In this document: positions 33,843 through 42,721 of the stretch, one piece after another
Numbering within the stretch: the first letter of the stretch is position 1
How the letters are laid out: the number at the start of each line of letters is the position of its first letter
Assembly (NCBI RefSeq): GCF_000425505.1
Contig: NZ_KE384393.1
Coordinates: 62,001 to 126,000, forward strand
Source of the DNA: Flavobacterium frigidarium DSM 17623
GTDB lineage: Bacteria; Bacteroidota; Bacteroidia; Flavobacteriales; Flavobacteriaceae
Direction: 5' to 3'
DNA length: 64,000 nucleotides
Notes under the pieces: model-generated
Database searches by the model: none
What the model was told of the DNA's origin: nothing
The model's input: the letters and a program-made list of their open reading frames with translations, nothing else
Made by a program: the position numbers and the translations under genes

Positions 33843-36503
33843 TTAAAATCTGTAGTTCATTGATAAATTCAACATAGTTCCTAATTGACTAAAGTGCGAA
33901 CCATCATAGGTAGTATTGTCATATCTACCGTTGAACGTAATAAGGTTGTACTGATTTTTAACAGCGGCAGCATCGCTTAATAAAGTAGTCCCTGCAGCGT
34001 TTTCAGCTTTGAATTCCCATTCTGGAAGAATGTTTAAAATATTATTTGCATTGAATGAAAATGTTAATTTTTCAGTTGCAGAAAAAGTTATTCCTAAATC
34101 AGTAATTATTTTTGGAATAAATTCTGTTCTTAGATCATCACTAAGACCATCTTGTTTAAAAGTTGTCTTCCCGAAGTACGTATTGTTTAAAGAGAATCCA
34201 AATTTACCTAATTCGTAATTAGCTCCTAAAATCCATTTTGTTTCTGGTCTCGAGGTAAACATCAATGCATCTAGTGTAGGGCTGAAATTATCATTTTTAA
34301 GTGGAGAAATTCTTTCGTTTTGGAAGGTGATATTTCCAGATAGGTTAAAACCAAGTTTTCCTTCTCCCAATTCTATGTTGTTGTAGTTTGCAACTACATC
34401 TAATCCTGATGTTCTAGAGTCAAATGAGTTCTCAAACCAAGCTACGGTACCAAATTGTGTTGCAGTTCTATCTCCTAATATAATTCTGTCTTTTACTTTG
34501 ATGTTGTAATAATCAGCTGTGAAATTAAAATTTCTTGAAGGTTTTAGACCTATACCAACAGTGATATTAGTAGATTTTTCTGCGTCCAAAGGATCTATAT
34601 TTAAAAGACGTGCTTGTGGTGATACATTGTTGATAATACCACTAATTTGAATTCCTTCTCCTGGCGTAAATGAGTATTGTGATTTTTGAGTATAAATTTG
34701 ATGAAGTGTTGGAGCTCTAAATCCAGTAGAAACAGATCCGCGAAGCGTCACCTTATCTTCAGCAAATTTATATCTTGAACTCACTTTCCAAACTGTAGCG
34801 CCACCAAAGTCGCTATAATCTTCGTAACGAACTGTTCCGTTGATTAAGAAATCTTCTGTAACATCATAAGCAAGATCAAAATAACCTCCTAAATTGTAAC
34901 GGTTATACTTTCCTGAATTTTCTGGTAAATTTCCAGCAAACGAATCTGAACCTGCACCGTCCCATGAAGCTTGCTCTCCTGCAATTACTTCAAAAGTTTC
35001 TGTTCTCATCTCTGAACCAAATCCGATACTTATTTTATCTGATAATACTTTTGAAATATCGATATTACCCACAATGTGATTGAATGAAGTACCTCCTGGT
35101 CTAAATGAAATAGGGCTATTTTCTCTATATACATTTTCTCCGTTTGCATCTTTAATGTCTGATGGATTGTGAGAGTTATTAACAGCATATGTTTGTGAAT
35201 TTCCACCTACAGTAATACTGGCATCTGTATTCCAATCGTTAACTGTTGATTTATATCCTAAAGTTCCGTTGTAGTCATTTAATTCTCCTTCAAATGTTGG
35301 AACGTACCCTTCATAAGAGGCATCAGTACCATCACCAAAGAAGTCTTTCAAGTAAGGTAAATCGGTCAATGATTTCCAGTATGGTGTTCTATAGTTAGCA
35401 AAAGAGTTTACTTTTTTATAAACATAAGCAGCATTATAGTAAAGTGATGAGGTTTCACTCATTTCTCTTCCTCCATTTACAAGGAATTTTGCAGCTGCAG
35501 TTTCAGGAGATCCATTAATATTACGTGCATCTGAATATTTTGATAAAAACGAATTTACAGTTGCGACATCGGCAGCAGAGCCACTTAAGAAGTCATTGGC
35601 TTCTCCTTGAGCATCTACTTTACCAGGACGGTTAGCCTGATTTACTTTCGAGAAGTCTAGAGTGTAGTTGATGTATCCTTTATCGCCTATCGTTGAACCA
35701 TTGTTCAAACTTACACCTATCATTTCTCCATCGCCTTCAGTAGTTATTCCAGTGCGCAAAGTAGCCGAACCACCGCTTGTACTTTTCTTTAATATGATGT
35801 TCATTACTCCTGCAATAGCATCTGATCCGTATTGTGCAGAAGCGCCATCACGTAAGATTTCTACTCTTTCAATGGCATCTGTTGGAATTGCAGAAATATC
35901 AGCACCTGTTTCACCACGTCCAGGAGAAGTTTGTACATATAATAACGAACTTAAATTTTTACGTTTTCCGTTTATTAATATTAAAGTTCTACTCGGTCCC
36001 ATATTTCTAATTTCGTATGGATCTAATAAAGACGTTGCGTCATTCACAGGAGTTTGCACCGTATTAAAAGACGGAATCTTATATTGTAAAGCTTTATCAA
36101 AAGTTGCCTGACCAGTAGAGGCTAAATCTTTTGATGAGATAACGTCAATAGGTAGTGCACTAGTGGTATTACTTCGGGGCGCAGTACGTGTTCCTGTAAC
36201 TACAATCTCGTCTAACGCTTGTCCGCCCTCTTCAGAAAGGACAACATCTAATTTACTTCCGTTTACAACTTTCTCCGACTTTACAAATCCAATGTAACTA
36301 AATAATAAGCTAGCACCTTCTTGTACTTTGATTTTATATACTCCATCAATATTTGTAGAAACACCATTTGATGTTCCTTTTTCAACAATATTTACTCCAG
36401 GAAGAGGAGCTCCTGTATTGTCTTTAACGACTCCAGTGACTTCCTTCTGAGCAAAAAGAAAGCTGACGTTTAATAATAAAAATAACAGCGTGATTTTTTT
36501 CAT
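33843..36503 (-). CDS. TonB-dependent receptor with N-terminal carboxypeptidase-regulatory-like domain
   Basis: An 886-residue outer-membrane receptor. In order: signal peptide 1-18 (ending FLFAQ), a CarboxypepD_reg-like Ig fold at about 20-105 (VTGVVKDNTGAPLPGVNI), a TonB-box-like DEIVVTGTR near residue 100, a plug at about 120-240 (GPSRTLILINGKR, DAIERVEILRDGASAQYG) and a long beta barrel ending in LSMNYRF. It should import a large nutrient across the outer membrane using TonB/ExbBD energy. No SusD partner is adjacent, so an iron- or cofactor-type substrate is as likely as a glycan. The substrate cannot be read from the sequence. Confidence 0.93.
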   Translation of the reverse strand: MKKITLLFLLLNVSFLFAQKEVTGVVKDNTGAPLPGVNIVEKGTSNGVSTNIDGVYKIKVQEGASLLFSYIGFVKSEKVVNGSKLDVVLSEEGGQALDEIVVTGTRTAPRSNTTSALPIDVISSKDLASTGQATFDKALQYKIPSFNTVQTPVNDATSLLDPYEIRNMGPSRTLILINGKRKNLSSLLYVQTSPGRGETGADISAIPTDAIERVEILRDGASAQYGSDAIAGVMNIILKKSTSGGSATLRTGITTEGDGEMIGVSLNNGSTIGDKGYINYTLDFSKVNQANRPGKVDAQGEANDFLSGSAADVATVNSFLSKYSDARNINGSPETAAAKFLVNGGREMSETSSLYYNAAYVYKKVNSFANYRTPYWKSLTDLPYLKDFFGDGTDASYEGYVPTFEGELNDYNGTLGYKSTVNDWNTDASITVGGNSQTYAVNNSHNPSDIKDANGENVYRENSPISFRPGGTSFNHIVGNIDISKVLSDKISIGFGSEMRTETFEVIAGEQASWDGAGSDSFAGNLPENSGKYNRYNLGGYFDLAYDVTEDFLINGTVRYEDYSDFGGATVWKVSSRYKFAEDKVTLRGSVSTGFRAPTLHQIYTQKSQYSFTPGEGIQISGIINNVSPQARLLNIDPLDAEKSTNITVGIGLKPSRNFNFTADYYNIKVKDRIILGDRTATQFGTVAWFENSFDSRTSGLDVVANYNNIELGEGKLGFNLSGNITFQNERISPLKNDNFSPTLDALMFTSRPETKWILGANYELGKFGFSLNNTYFGKTTFKQDGLSDDLRTEFIPKIITDLGITFSATEKLTFSFNANNILNILPEWEFKAENAAGTTLLSDAAAVKNQYNLITFNGRYDNTTYDGSHFSQLGTMLNLSMNYRF

Positions 36504-36810
36504 AATTTAATAGTTTTGGTTTTTTTTGGTTTTATTACTGACGCAATATACTAATTTTTTAACAAAACTTTAATACTTTAACAATTTTACAGAATGATTC
36601 AATGATAAGCTTATTAAAGGGTTTTAATTTATTTTGTTCACAATAGAAAGACGTTTTATTGTTGATTCTTAAATCTTTAATTTATTAAAATCTCATAAAA
36701 CATTAATTTAACGATTTTGGGCACTTACATTTATTAAATGGTATATTTGCAAATTTTAAAGTAAGAAGTAAAACGTATAGCAGTCAAAGCTATTTGTAAA
36801 TATAAAAACC
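36504..36810. other. Intergenic region between the TonB receptor and ychF
   Basis: This 307-base AT-rich gap separates divergent genes and contains only the ychF promoter at 36716-36749 that I can support. No coding-like stretch is seen on either strand. Confidence 0.5.
36716..36749 (+). promoter_or_regulatory. Promoter of ychF
   Basis: TTTG at 36716-36719 and TATATTTG at 36742-36749 fit the Bacteroidetes promoter, with a 22-base spacer that is slightly long. It is 61 bases ahead of the ATG. Confidence 0.5.
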
Positions 36811-37905
36811 ATGAAAGCAGGAATTGTAGGATTACCTAATGTTGGAAAATCAACTTTGTTTAATTGTTTGTCTAATGCCAAAGCGCAAAGTGCAAACTTT
36901 CCTTTTTGTACAATAGAACCAAATATTGGTGTGGTAAACGTACCAGATCCTCGTATTAACAAACTGGAAGAGCTAGTTAAACCAGAACGTGTGCAAATGG
37001 CGACTGTTGATATCGTGGATATCGCAGGCTTGGTAAAAGGAGCAAGTAAAGGAGAAGGATTAGGAAATCAATTCCTTGGAAATATTAGAGAGTGTAATGC
37101 TATTATTCACGTTTTACGTTGTTTTGATAACGATAACATTGTTCACGTTGATGGTAATGTAAACCCAATTCGTGACAAAGAAACGATCGATATTGAGTTG
37201 CAATTAAAAGATCTTGATACGGTAGAAAAACGTCTAGAAAAAGTTAACCGTGCTGCAAAAACTGGAAACAAAGAAGCAATCACTGAGAAAGCACTTTTAG
37301 ACCGTATAAAAGACACACTTTTGCAAGCAAAATCGGCTCGTACAATTACTTTAGAAAGCAATGACGAAGAAGTATTGATGGAAGGTTTCCAATTAATTAC
37401 AGCAAAACCAGTTTTGTATGTATGTAATGTTGACGAAAACTCAGCAGTAAATGGGAATAAGTATGTTGACCAAGTTAAAGAATTAGTAAAGGATGAAGAC
37501 GCTGAGGTAATTATTCTTTCAGTAGGAGCAGAGGCTGATATCACAGAATTGGAGAGCTATGAAGAGCGTCAAGTTTTTCTTGAAGATATGGGATTAACTG
37601 AGCCAGGTGCATCGGTTTTAATTCGTGCTGCATACAAATTATTGAAGCAACAAACGTATTTTACTGCAGGTGTTAAAGAAGTTCGTGCTTGGACGATCAA
37701 TATAGGTTCAACTGCACCACAAGCTGCAGGAGTTATACATACTGATTTCGAAAAAGGATTTATTCGTGCTGAGGTAATTTCTTATGAAGATTATGTTGCA
37801 TATGGATCTGAAGCGAAAGCAAAAGAAGCAGGTAAATTTAAAGTAGAAGGAAAAGAATATATTGTTAAAGATGGTGATGTAATGCACTTCCGTTTTAACG
37901 TATAA
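36811..37905 (+). CDS. ychF: Redox-regulated ATPase YchF
   Basis: A 364-residue Obg-family P-loop protein: G1 GLPNVGKST at about 7-15, switch-I-like FPFCTIEPN, G3 DIAGLVKGAS with NVDE in the G4 position, and a C-terminal TGS-like domain (AWTINIGSTAPQAAGVIHTDFEKGFIRAE). The NVDE in place of NKxD is the known reason that YchF prefers ATP over GTP. The family binds ribosomes and takes part in stress responses. The protein is full length and its terminator follows. Confidence 0.95.
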   Translation: MKAGIVGLPNVGKSTLFNCLSNAKAQSANFPFCTIEPNIGVVNVPDPRINKLEELVKPERVQMATVDIVDIAGLVKGASKGEGLGNQFLGNIRECNAIIHVLRCFDNDNIVHVDGNVNPIRDKETIDIELQLKDLDTVEKRLEKVNRAAKTGNKEAITEKALLDRIKDTLLQAKSARTITLESNDEEVLMEGFQLITAKPVLYVCNVDENSAVNGNKYVDQVKELVKDEDAEVIILSVGAEADITELESYEERQVFLEDMGLTEPGASVLIRAAYKLLKQQTYFTAGVKEVRAWTINIGSTAPQAAGVIHTDFEKGFIRAEVISYEDYVAYGSEAKAKEAGKFKVEGKEYIVKDGDVMHFRFNV

Positions 37906-37970
37906 TCTTTCCTGGAATAGCATAAATAAAATAGATTCTAGAATAATAGTTTAGAACAATGAATAGGAGG

Positions 37971-37999
37971 ACCTGCAAAAGCAATTTTGCAGGTTTTTA
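37971..37999 (+). terminator. Terminator after ychF
   Basis: ACCTGCAAAA at 37971-37980 pairs with TTTTGCAGGT at 37985-37994 around GCAA, followed by five T. Confidence 0.85.
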
Positions 38000-38032
38000 T
38001 CTTTTGGTTACACTGAAGCAAATACACAATCA

Positions 38033-39076
38033 ATGAAATTTTTAAAGCAATTTGGAGCTAAGCCGTCAGCAGCCGATTTAAACCGATATTCTTTATCGAA
38101 AAATTGGAATGGTAAAATATTTGAGAATATCGAGGAGACGACGATGGATTTCTCTTGGTCAGAGTTGCCGTCGTTTTTAAAAAAGCAGTTTTTTGAAAAG
38201 AAAGGTAAGGCACCGGAAACTCCTATTTCAATCAAGCCTTTTAGTAATCAGCTTTTCGATAAAGCAAGTAATTTGATGCAAAGTATTTGGTATGGTCACT
38301 CGGCTATATTTATGCAGTTGAATCGACACACGATTTTAATCGATCCTATGTTTGGCCCTGATGCAGCACCCATAGCGCCGTTTGCTGTAAAACGTTTCAG
38401 TGAGCATGCGCTAAAGGTTATTGAAGAATTTCCTCAAATAGATTTGGTGCTATTGTCACACGATCATTACGACCATTTAGATTACGATAGTATTTTTAAA
38501 TTAAAAGATAAAGTAAGCTGTTTTTATGTAGCTCTGGGCGTTAAGCGGCATCTAGTTTCTTGGGGAATAAATCCTGATATCATAACCGAATTTGATTGGT
38601 GGGAAAGTAAAGGGTTTAAAGACATTACAATTACATTTACGCCTACACGCCATTTTTCGGGACGCGGTGTGGGAGATCGCTCGCAATCGCTTTGGGGAGG
38701 CTTTGTCTTAAAAACAGCTCAAGAAAACATTTGGTTTAGTGGTGACAGCGGTTACGGCAAGCATTTCAAAGAAATAGGAGACCGACTCGGACCTTTTGAT
38801 TTCGCTTTCATGGAATGTGGGCAATACAATGAAAATTGGCATCAAATCCACATGTATCCTGAGGAAAGCGTTCAAGCAGCATTAGATGCAAAAGTTAACA
38901 ATTGTATGCCAGTACATTGGGCTGGTTTTGTTTTGGCGCAGCATTCGTGGACCGATCCCGTAGAACGTTTCACGGCAAAGGCAGCTATTGAAAAGCTAAA
39001 CACTATTGTTCCAAAAATAGGGGAATTGTTCACCACTAAAACCATCAAAACTGAAAAATGGTGGAAAGGGGTTTAG
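38033..39076 (+). CDS. MBL-fold metallo-hydrolase (UlaG/NAPE-PLD-like)
   Basis: A 347-residue metallo-beta-lactamase-fold protein. Metal-binding motifs are visible: HSAIFMQLNRHTILIDPMF, SHDHYDHLD, TPTRHFSGRG, SGDSGYG and a late VHWAGF. This layout matches the family that includes N-acyl phosphatidylethanolamine phospholipase D and UlaG. There is no signal peptide. The substrate in Flavobacteria is unknown. It is transcribed after ychF but behind a terminator. Confidence 0.85.
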   Translation: MKFLKQFGAKPSAADLNRYSLSKNWNGKIFENIEETTMDFSWSELPSFLKKQFFEKKGKAPETPISIKPFSNQLFDKASNLMQSIWYGHSAIFMQLNRHTILIDPMFGPDAAPIAPFAVKRFSEHALKVIEEFPQIDLVLLSHDHYDHLDYDSIFKLKDKVSCFYVALGVKRHLVSWGINPDIITEFDWWESKGFKDITITFTPTRHFSGRGVGDRSQSLWGGFVLKTAQENIWFSGDSGYGKHFKEIGDRLGPFDFAFMECGQYNENWHQIHMYPEESVQAALDAKVNNCMPVHWAGFVLAQHSWTDPVERFTAKAAIEKLNTIVPKIGELFTTKTIKTEKWWKGV

Positions 39077-39497
39077 GTTTTTTGGTTTAAATTTTTGAAG
39101 TCTCAAAGTTTCAGAAGTTTTAACAAGTTATTTTACTACTACTGTGACTTCCCAATCTTGTCCCGCTGAAAGCGTCTCATCCAAACCAGAGACTTTCTAA
39201 TGAGTTGCAAGGTCATTATTATTCCCCAATCTTGTCCCGCTGAAAGCGTCTCTTTCAAACCATAGACTTTCGAATAAGTTATAAGGTTATTATTATGCCT
39301 CAATCTTATCACGCTGAAAAGCTTCCCATTTATATCAAGCAATTTTTAATTAGCCGCAAAGACGTTCCCCAATCTTGTCCCGCTGAAAGCGTCTCACCTA
39401 AGCAATGTAAATTCCTGTAAAAGGATAAGCTAATGATACTTTACCGCTATTAAAATTCAATTTTGGACTAATTTTCCTTATTTTTATAAAAAAAACA
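39077..39497. other. Repeat-bearing intergenic region
   Basis: A 421-base gap between two same-strand genes, mostly occupied by the tandem repeat at 39151-39395. No real gene is seen; a 67-codon minus-strand frame across the repeats is a by-product of them. Confidence 0.6.
39151..39395. repeat. Tandem repeat, 28-base core every 70-74 bases
   Basis: Cores start at 39151, 39225, 39298 and 39368. The first, second and fourth share CCCAATCTTGTCCCGCTGAA followed by AGCGTCTC. The third has several changes. The stretches between cores 1-2 and 2-3 are also related (CAAACCA-AGACTTTC and AAGGT-ATTATTAT), so the true unit is about 73 bases. Within the core CGCT-GAA-AGCG can form a small hairpin. The origin is unknown; it looks like an extragenic repeat family of the genome. 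Confidence 0.85.
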
Positions 39498-40025
39498 ATG
39501 AAAATAGTAGCTTTTGGTGCCAGTCCCAGTAAAAACTCAATCAATAAAAAATTAGCCACTTATGCCGCTTCCCTTTTTGAAAATGCAGAAGTTGAGGTGT
39601 TAGATTTAAACGATTTTTCAATGCCTATTTTTAGTGTAGATGCCGAAGAGGGAATTGGACAACATGCTTTGGCTCAGTCTTTTTTGGATAAAATGGGTTC
39701 AGCAGATTTTTTGGTGGTTTCTCTAGCAGAGAATAACGGAAACTTTTCGGTGGCTTTCAAAAACATTTTTGATTGGTGTACGCGAATTCAAAAAGAAGTT
39801 TTTCAGAACAAACCTATGTTATTGTTGGCAACTTCGCCAGGTGGTAGAGGCGGAATAACAGTTTTAGAACTTGCTAAAGGTGCTTTTCCGCGCTTTGGTG
39901 CTGAAGTTAAAGGATCATTTTCTTTGCCTAATTTTGATGCCAATTTTGATACTGAAAAAGGTCAAATTTCCAACTTAGAGATGGATGCAGAATTGAAAAA
40001 AATGGTACGAGGATTACAATATTAA
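39498..40025 (+). CDS. NADPH-dependent FMN reductase family protein
   Basis: A 175-residue flavodoxin-like protein of the NAD(P)H-dependent FMN reductase family: phosphate-binding loop GASPSKNSINKK at 7-18, SLAENNGNFSVAFKNIFDW and ATSPGGRGG. It should bind FMN and use NAD(P)H to reduce a quinone, azo dye or flavin; the substrate is open. No signal peptide. Full length. Confidence 0.88.
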   Translation: MKIVAFGASPSKNSINKKLATYAASLFENAEVEVLDLNDFSMPIFSVDAEEGIGQHALAQSFLDKMGSADFLVVSLAENNGNFSVAFKNIFDWCTRIQKEVFQNKPMLLLATSPGGRGGITVLELAKGAFPRFGAEVKGSFSLPNFDANFDTEKGQISNLEMDAELKKMVRGLQY

Positions 40026-40410
40026 ATATTCTAACTTTAACAAGGAAAACGCTTCTTCGGAGGCTTTTTTTTATGGTTGAAGTGAATGTTCTAATGAAAC
40101 TTTGCTGAATATTCTTAAAAAAAATGTGCGAACTTATTACCCCCGACAGCAGCGGCATCCTTGTGGTGGCAGGTCCCGAAATTTCAGGAAATGCCGGCAC
40201 AAGATACAGCGAATGGCGGGACAAAAGGTTGTTTTGGAAAATGGGTAATCTGGTCCTAAAAATAAATAAAAAGAGCTTCTGTGAACAAAATTTTTGGATA
40301 ATTTTTGTTGGAATTTTGACATAAATTTTATTCTTAATAATTTTGGACGTTTGCTCTTTTAAAATATATTGAGATAGCTTATATTAGCACAAAATCGTTA
40401 AATCCCCGCA
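40026..40410. other. Gap with dispersed extragenic element
   Basis: A 385-base gap between the FMN reductase and parE genes. It contains the structured element at 40137-40230 and otherwise AT-rich sequence. A 66-codon plus-strand frame and the opposing minus-strand frames run through the element and are not believed. Confidence 0.5.
40137..40230 (+). ncRNA. Dispersed structured extragenic element, copy 1
   Basis: A GC-rich island that reads CAGCGGCATCC, then a hairpin in which CTTGTG (40160-40165) pairs with CACAAG (40198-40203) and TGGC pairs with GCC inside, followed by GATACAGCGAATGGCGGGAC. The same layout is present in inverse orientation at 62318-62412. I believe this is a family seen in many Flavobacterium genomes, possibly the Rfam Flavo-1 RNA, but I could not check this. 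It could be an RNA, a REP-like repeat or a terminator-like element. Confidence 0.5.
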
Positions 40411-42273
40411 ATGTCTGATCAAAATCAATATACCGAAGATAATATTCGGTCACTCGACTGGAAAGAACACATCCGTATGCGTCCTGGTATGTATATTGGG
40501 AAATTGGGTGATGGTTCTTCTGCTGATGATGGTATCTATATTTTATTAAAAGAGGTGCTCGATAATTGTATCGATGAGTTCGTTATGGGTGCTGGTAAGA
40601 CAATTGAGGTTTCGATTAAGGATAAAACGGTTGCTGTACGTGATTACGGTCGTGGAATTCCGCTAGGGAAGGTGATTGATGTGGTTTCTAAAATGAATAC
40701 GGGGGGGAAATATGACTCGCTGGCGTTTAAGAAATCAGTCGGTTTGAACGGTGTGGGAACCAAGGCAGTGAATGCTTTATCGAATTATTTTAGGGTAGAG
40801 TCAGTTAGAGATGAGAAACAAAAAGCGGCAGAATTTTCGGCTGGTAATCTTGTTCTCGAAGAGGAAATCATTGATACTACAAAGCGAAAAGGGACGAAGG
40901 TTACTTTTATTCCAGACGAAACTATTTTTAAGAACTACAAATTCAGAAATGAGTATGTGGTAAAAATGCTTAAAAATTACTGTTACTTAAATGCAGGGTT
41001 AACGATTATTTACAACGGTGAGAAATACTTTTCGGACAATGGATTGAAAGATTTATTAGATGAAAACATTGCCGAAGAGGATATGGTGTACCCAATTATT
41101 CACTTAAAAGGGGATGATATTGAAGTAGCGATCACACACAGCAAATCACAATACAGTGAAGAATACCACTCATTTGTAAATGGGCAAAATACTACGCAAG
41201 GAGGGACGCACTTAGTAGCTTTTAGAGAGGCAGTAGTAAAAACAATAAGAGAGTTTTATAACAAGAATTTTGATCCATCTGACATTAGGAAATCTATTGT
41301 GAGTGCCGTGAGTGTAAAGGTAATGGAGCCTGTATTTGAATCACAAACAAAAACAAAACTAGGTTCTACTGACATGGGTTCTGATCCTGGAATGCCATCA
41401 GTACGTACCTTTGTAAATGATTTTGTAAAAAACAAATTAGATAATTACCTACATAAAAACCCTGAAACGGCCGATTTGCTTTTGCGAAAGATTTTGCAAG
41501 CAGAGAGAGAGCGTAAAGAGCTTTCAGGTATTAGAAAACTAGCCAAAGACAGAGCGAAGAAATCGAACTTACATAATAAAAAGCTACGCGACTGCCGTGT
41601 GCATTTGCCTGATATTAAAAATCCGCGCTACCTAGAAAGTACGTTATTTATAACAGAGGGGGACTCGGCTTCGGGGTCGATTACTAAATCGCGCGATGTA
41701 AATACACAAGCCGTTTTTAGTTTGCGTGGTAAGCCTTTGAACTCGTACGGAATGAGTAAGAAAATTGTGTATGAGAACGAAGAATTCAACTTATTACAAG
41801 CAGCGTTAGATATTGAAGACGACATGGAAAACTTGCGTTACAACAATATTGTGATTGCAACAGATGCCGATGTCGATGGAATGCACATTCGATTATTATT
41901 GATCACATTCTTCTTGCAGTTTTTTCCAGAGTTGATCAAGGAAGGCCATTTATATATTTTACAAACGCCATTGTTTAGGGTTCGAAATAAAAAAGAAACC
42001 ATTTACTGCTATTCAGACGAGGAGCGTAAAGAGGCAATAGAGAAATTAAAACCGAAGCCAGAGATCACTCGATTTAAGGGATTGGGAGAGATTTCGCCAG
42101 ATGAGTTTCAGTTTTTTATTGGGGAAGATATTCGATTAGACCCTGTAATGATGGATAAAAACACCTCAGTAGAGCAATTGCTTTCTTTTTATATGGGGAA
42201 AAATACGCCAGACCGTCAAGAGTTTATTATTAAAAACTTGAAGGTAGAGCTGGATGTAGTAGAGAAGGAGTAA
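40411..42273 (+). CDS. parE: DNA topoisomerase IV subunit B
   Basis: A 620-residue type IIA topoisomerase B subunit. The GHKL ATPase part shows [19 protein letters not shown], the DYGRGIPLG loop and GLNGVGTKA. The TOPRIM part shows EGDSASG starting at Glu416 and DADVDGMH at 485-492. The length and the pairing with the downstream A subunit fit ParE rather than the longer GyrB. It separates linked daughter chromosomes together with ParC. Unusually, a 448-base gap with a nuclease-gene remnant separates it from parC. Confidence 0.92.
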   Translation: MSDQNQYTEDNIRSLDWKEHIRMRPGMYIGKLGDGSSADDGIYILLKEVLDNCIDEFVMGAGKTIEVSIKDKTVAVRDYGRGIPLGKVIDVVSKMNTGGKYDSLAFKKSVGLNGVGTKAVNALSNYFRVESVRDEKQKAAEFSAGNLVLEEEIIDTTKRKGTKVTFIPDETIFKNYKFRNEYVVKMLKNYCYLNAGLTIIYNGEKYFSDNGLKDLLDENIAEEDMVYPIIHLKGDDIEVAITHSKSQYSEEYHSFVNGQNTTQGGTHLVAFREAVVKTIREFYNKNFDPSDIRKSIVSAVSVKVMEPVFESQTKTKLGSTDMGSDPGMPSVRTFVNDFVKNKLDNYLHKNPETADLLLRKILQAERERKELSGIRKLAKDRAKKSNLHNKKLRDCRVHLPDIKNPRYLESTLFITEGDSASGSITKSRDVNTQAVFSLRGKPLNSYGMSKKIVYENEEFNLLQAALDIEDDMENLRYNNIVIATDADVDGMHIRLLLITFFLQFFPELIKEGHLYILQTPLFRVRNKKETIYCYSDEERKEAIEKLKPKPEITRFKGLGEISPDEFQFFIGEDIRLDPVMMDKNTSVEQLLSFYMGKNTPDRQEFIIKNLKVELDVVEKE

Positions 42274-42351
42274 CGTGATAATTTTGGAAATAAATACGAG
42301 TGTTAGAAAGTTTTCAAAATAAAATTTTATTCGCTCAGGTACTTGCGCTTT

Positions 42352-42610
42352 TCGAAAATGCACGCCATCATTTTACGCACTGTAAATTCAATCATGACCT
42401 AAACTTATTTTGAAATAGCTAGCGGGCTTGTTGAAGAAGAACAAAGCGGAAATGAAAGAGCGTAGTGTGGCAAACAAATACTGAAAGGACTCTCTACAGA
42501 TTTTACAAAAGAATTTGGGAAGGGGTTTTCAAGGAGGAATTTAGAACAAATAAGAAAGTTCTTTAAAACATATTCAAATTCGTCATCACTGTCGACGATT
42601 TTGATAGAGT
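42352..42610 (+). pseudogene. Remnant of a DUF1016 (YhcG-type) nuclease N-terminal domain
   Basis: Translation in one frame gives SKMHAIILRTVNSIMT, a TAA stop, TYFEIASGLVEEEQSGNERA, a TAG stop, then CGKQILKGLSTDFTKEFG and KGFSRRNLEQIRKFFKTY. This follows the DUF1016 N-terminal pattern (YWEIG, IVEEEQ, RAxYGKxLLxxLS, EFGxGFSxxNLxxMRxFY) closely. Two in-frame stops and the absence of the C-terminal PD-(D/E)xK half show that it is decayed. Genes of this type are mobile and often sit in defence or restriction loci. Confidence 0.85.
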
Positions 42611-42721
42611 CTATTTTAAGTTATTTAAGTCTTAAGAATAGCAACATACCTTCACTAGTAAATACAAAACCGTTTTTACTATGTAAAGTAGATTTAATAA
42701 AATTAATTTCGTAATCACTAT

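Noticed and set aside
39151..39395. Possible CRISPR array (28-base cores with about 45-base spacers)
   Set aside because: Only four cores, one of them strongly changed, the spacers are related to each other, and no cas genes are present. It is a tandem repeat.
40124..40324. Short frames across the extragenic element
   Set aside because: The conserved feature there is a nucleotide-level hairpin shared with 62318-62412; the frames are not shared.
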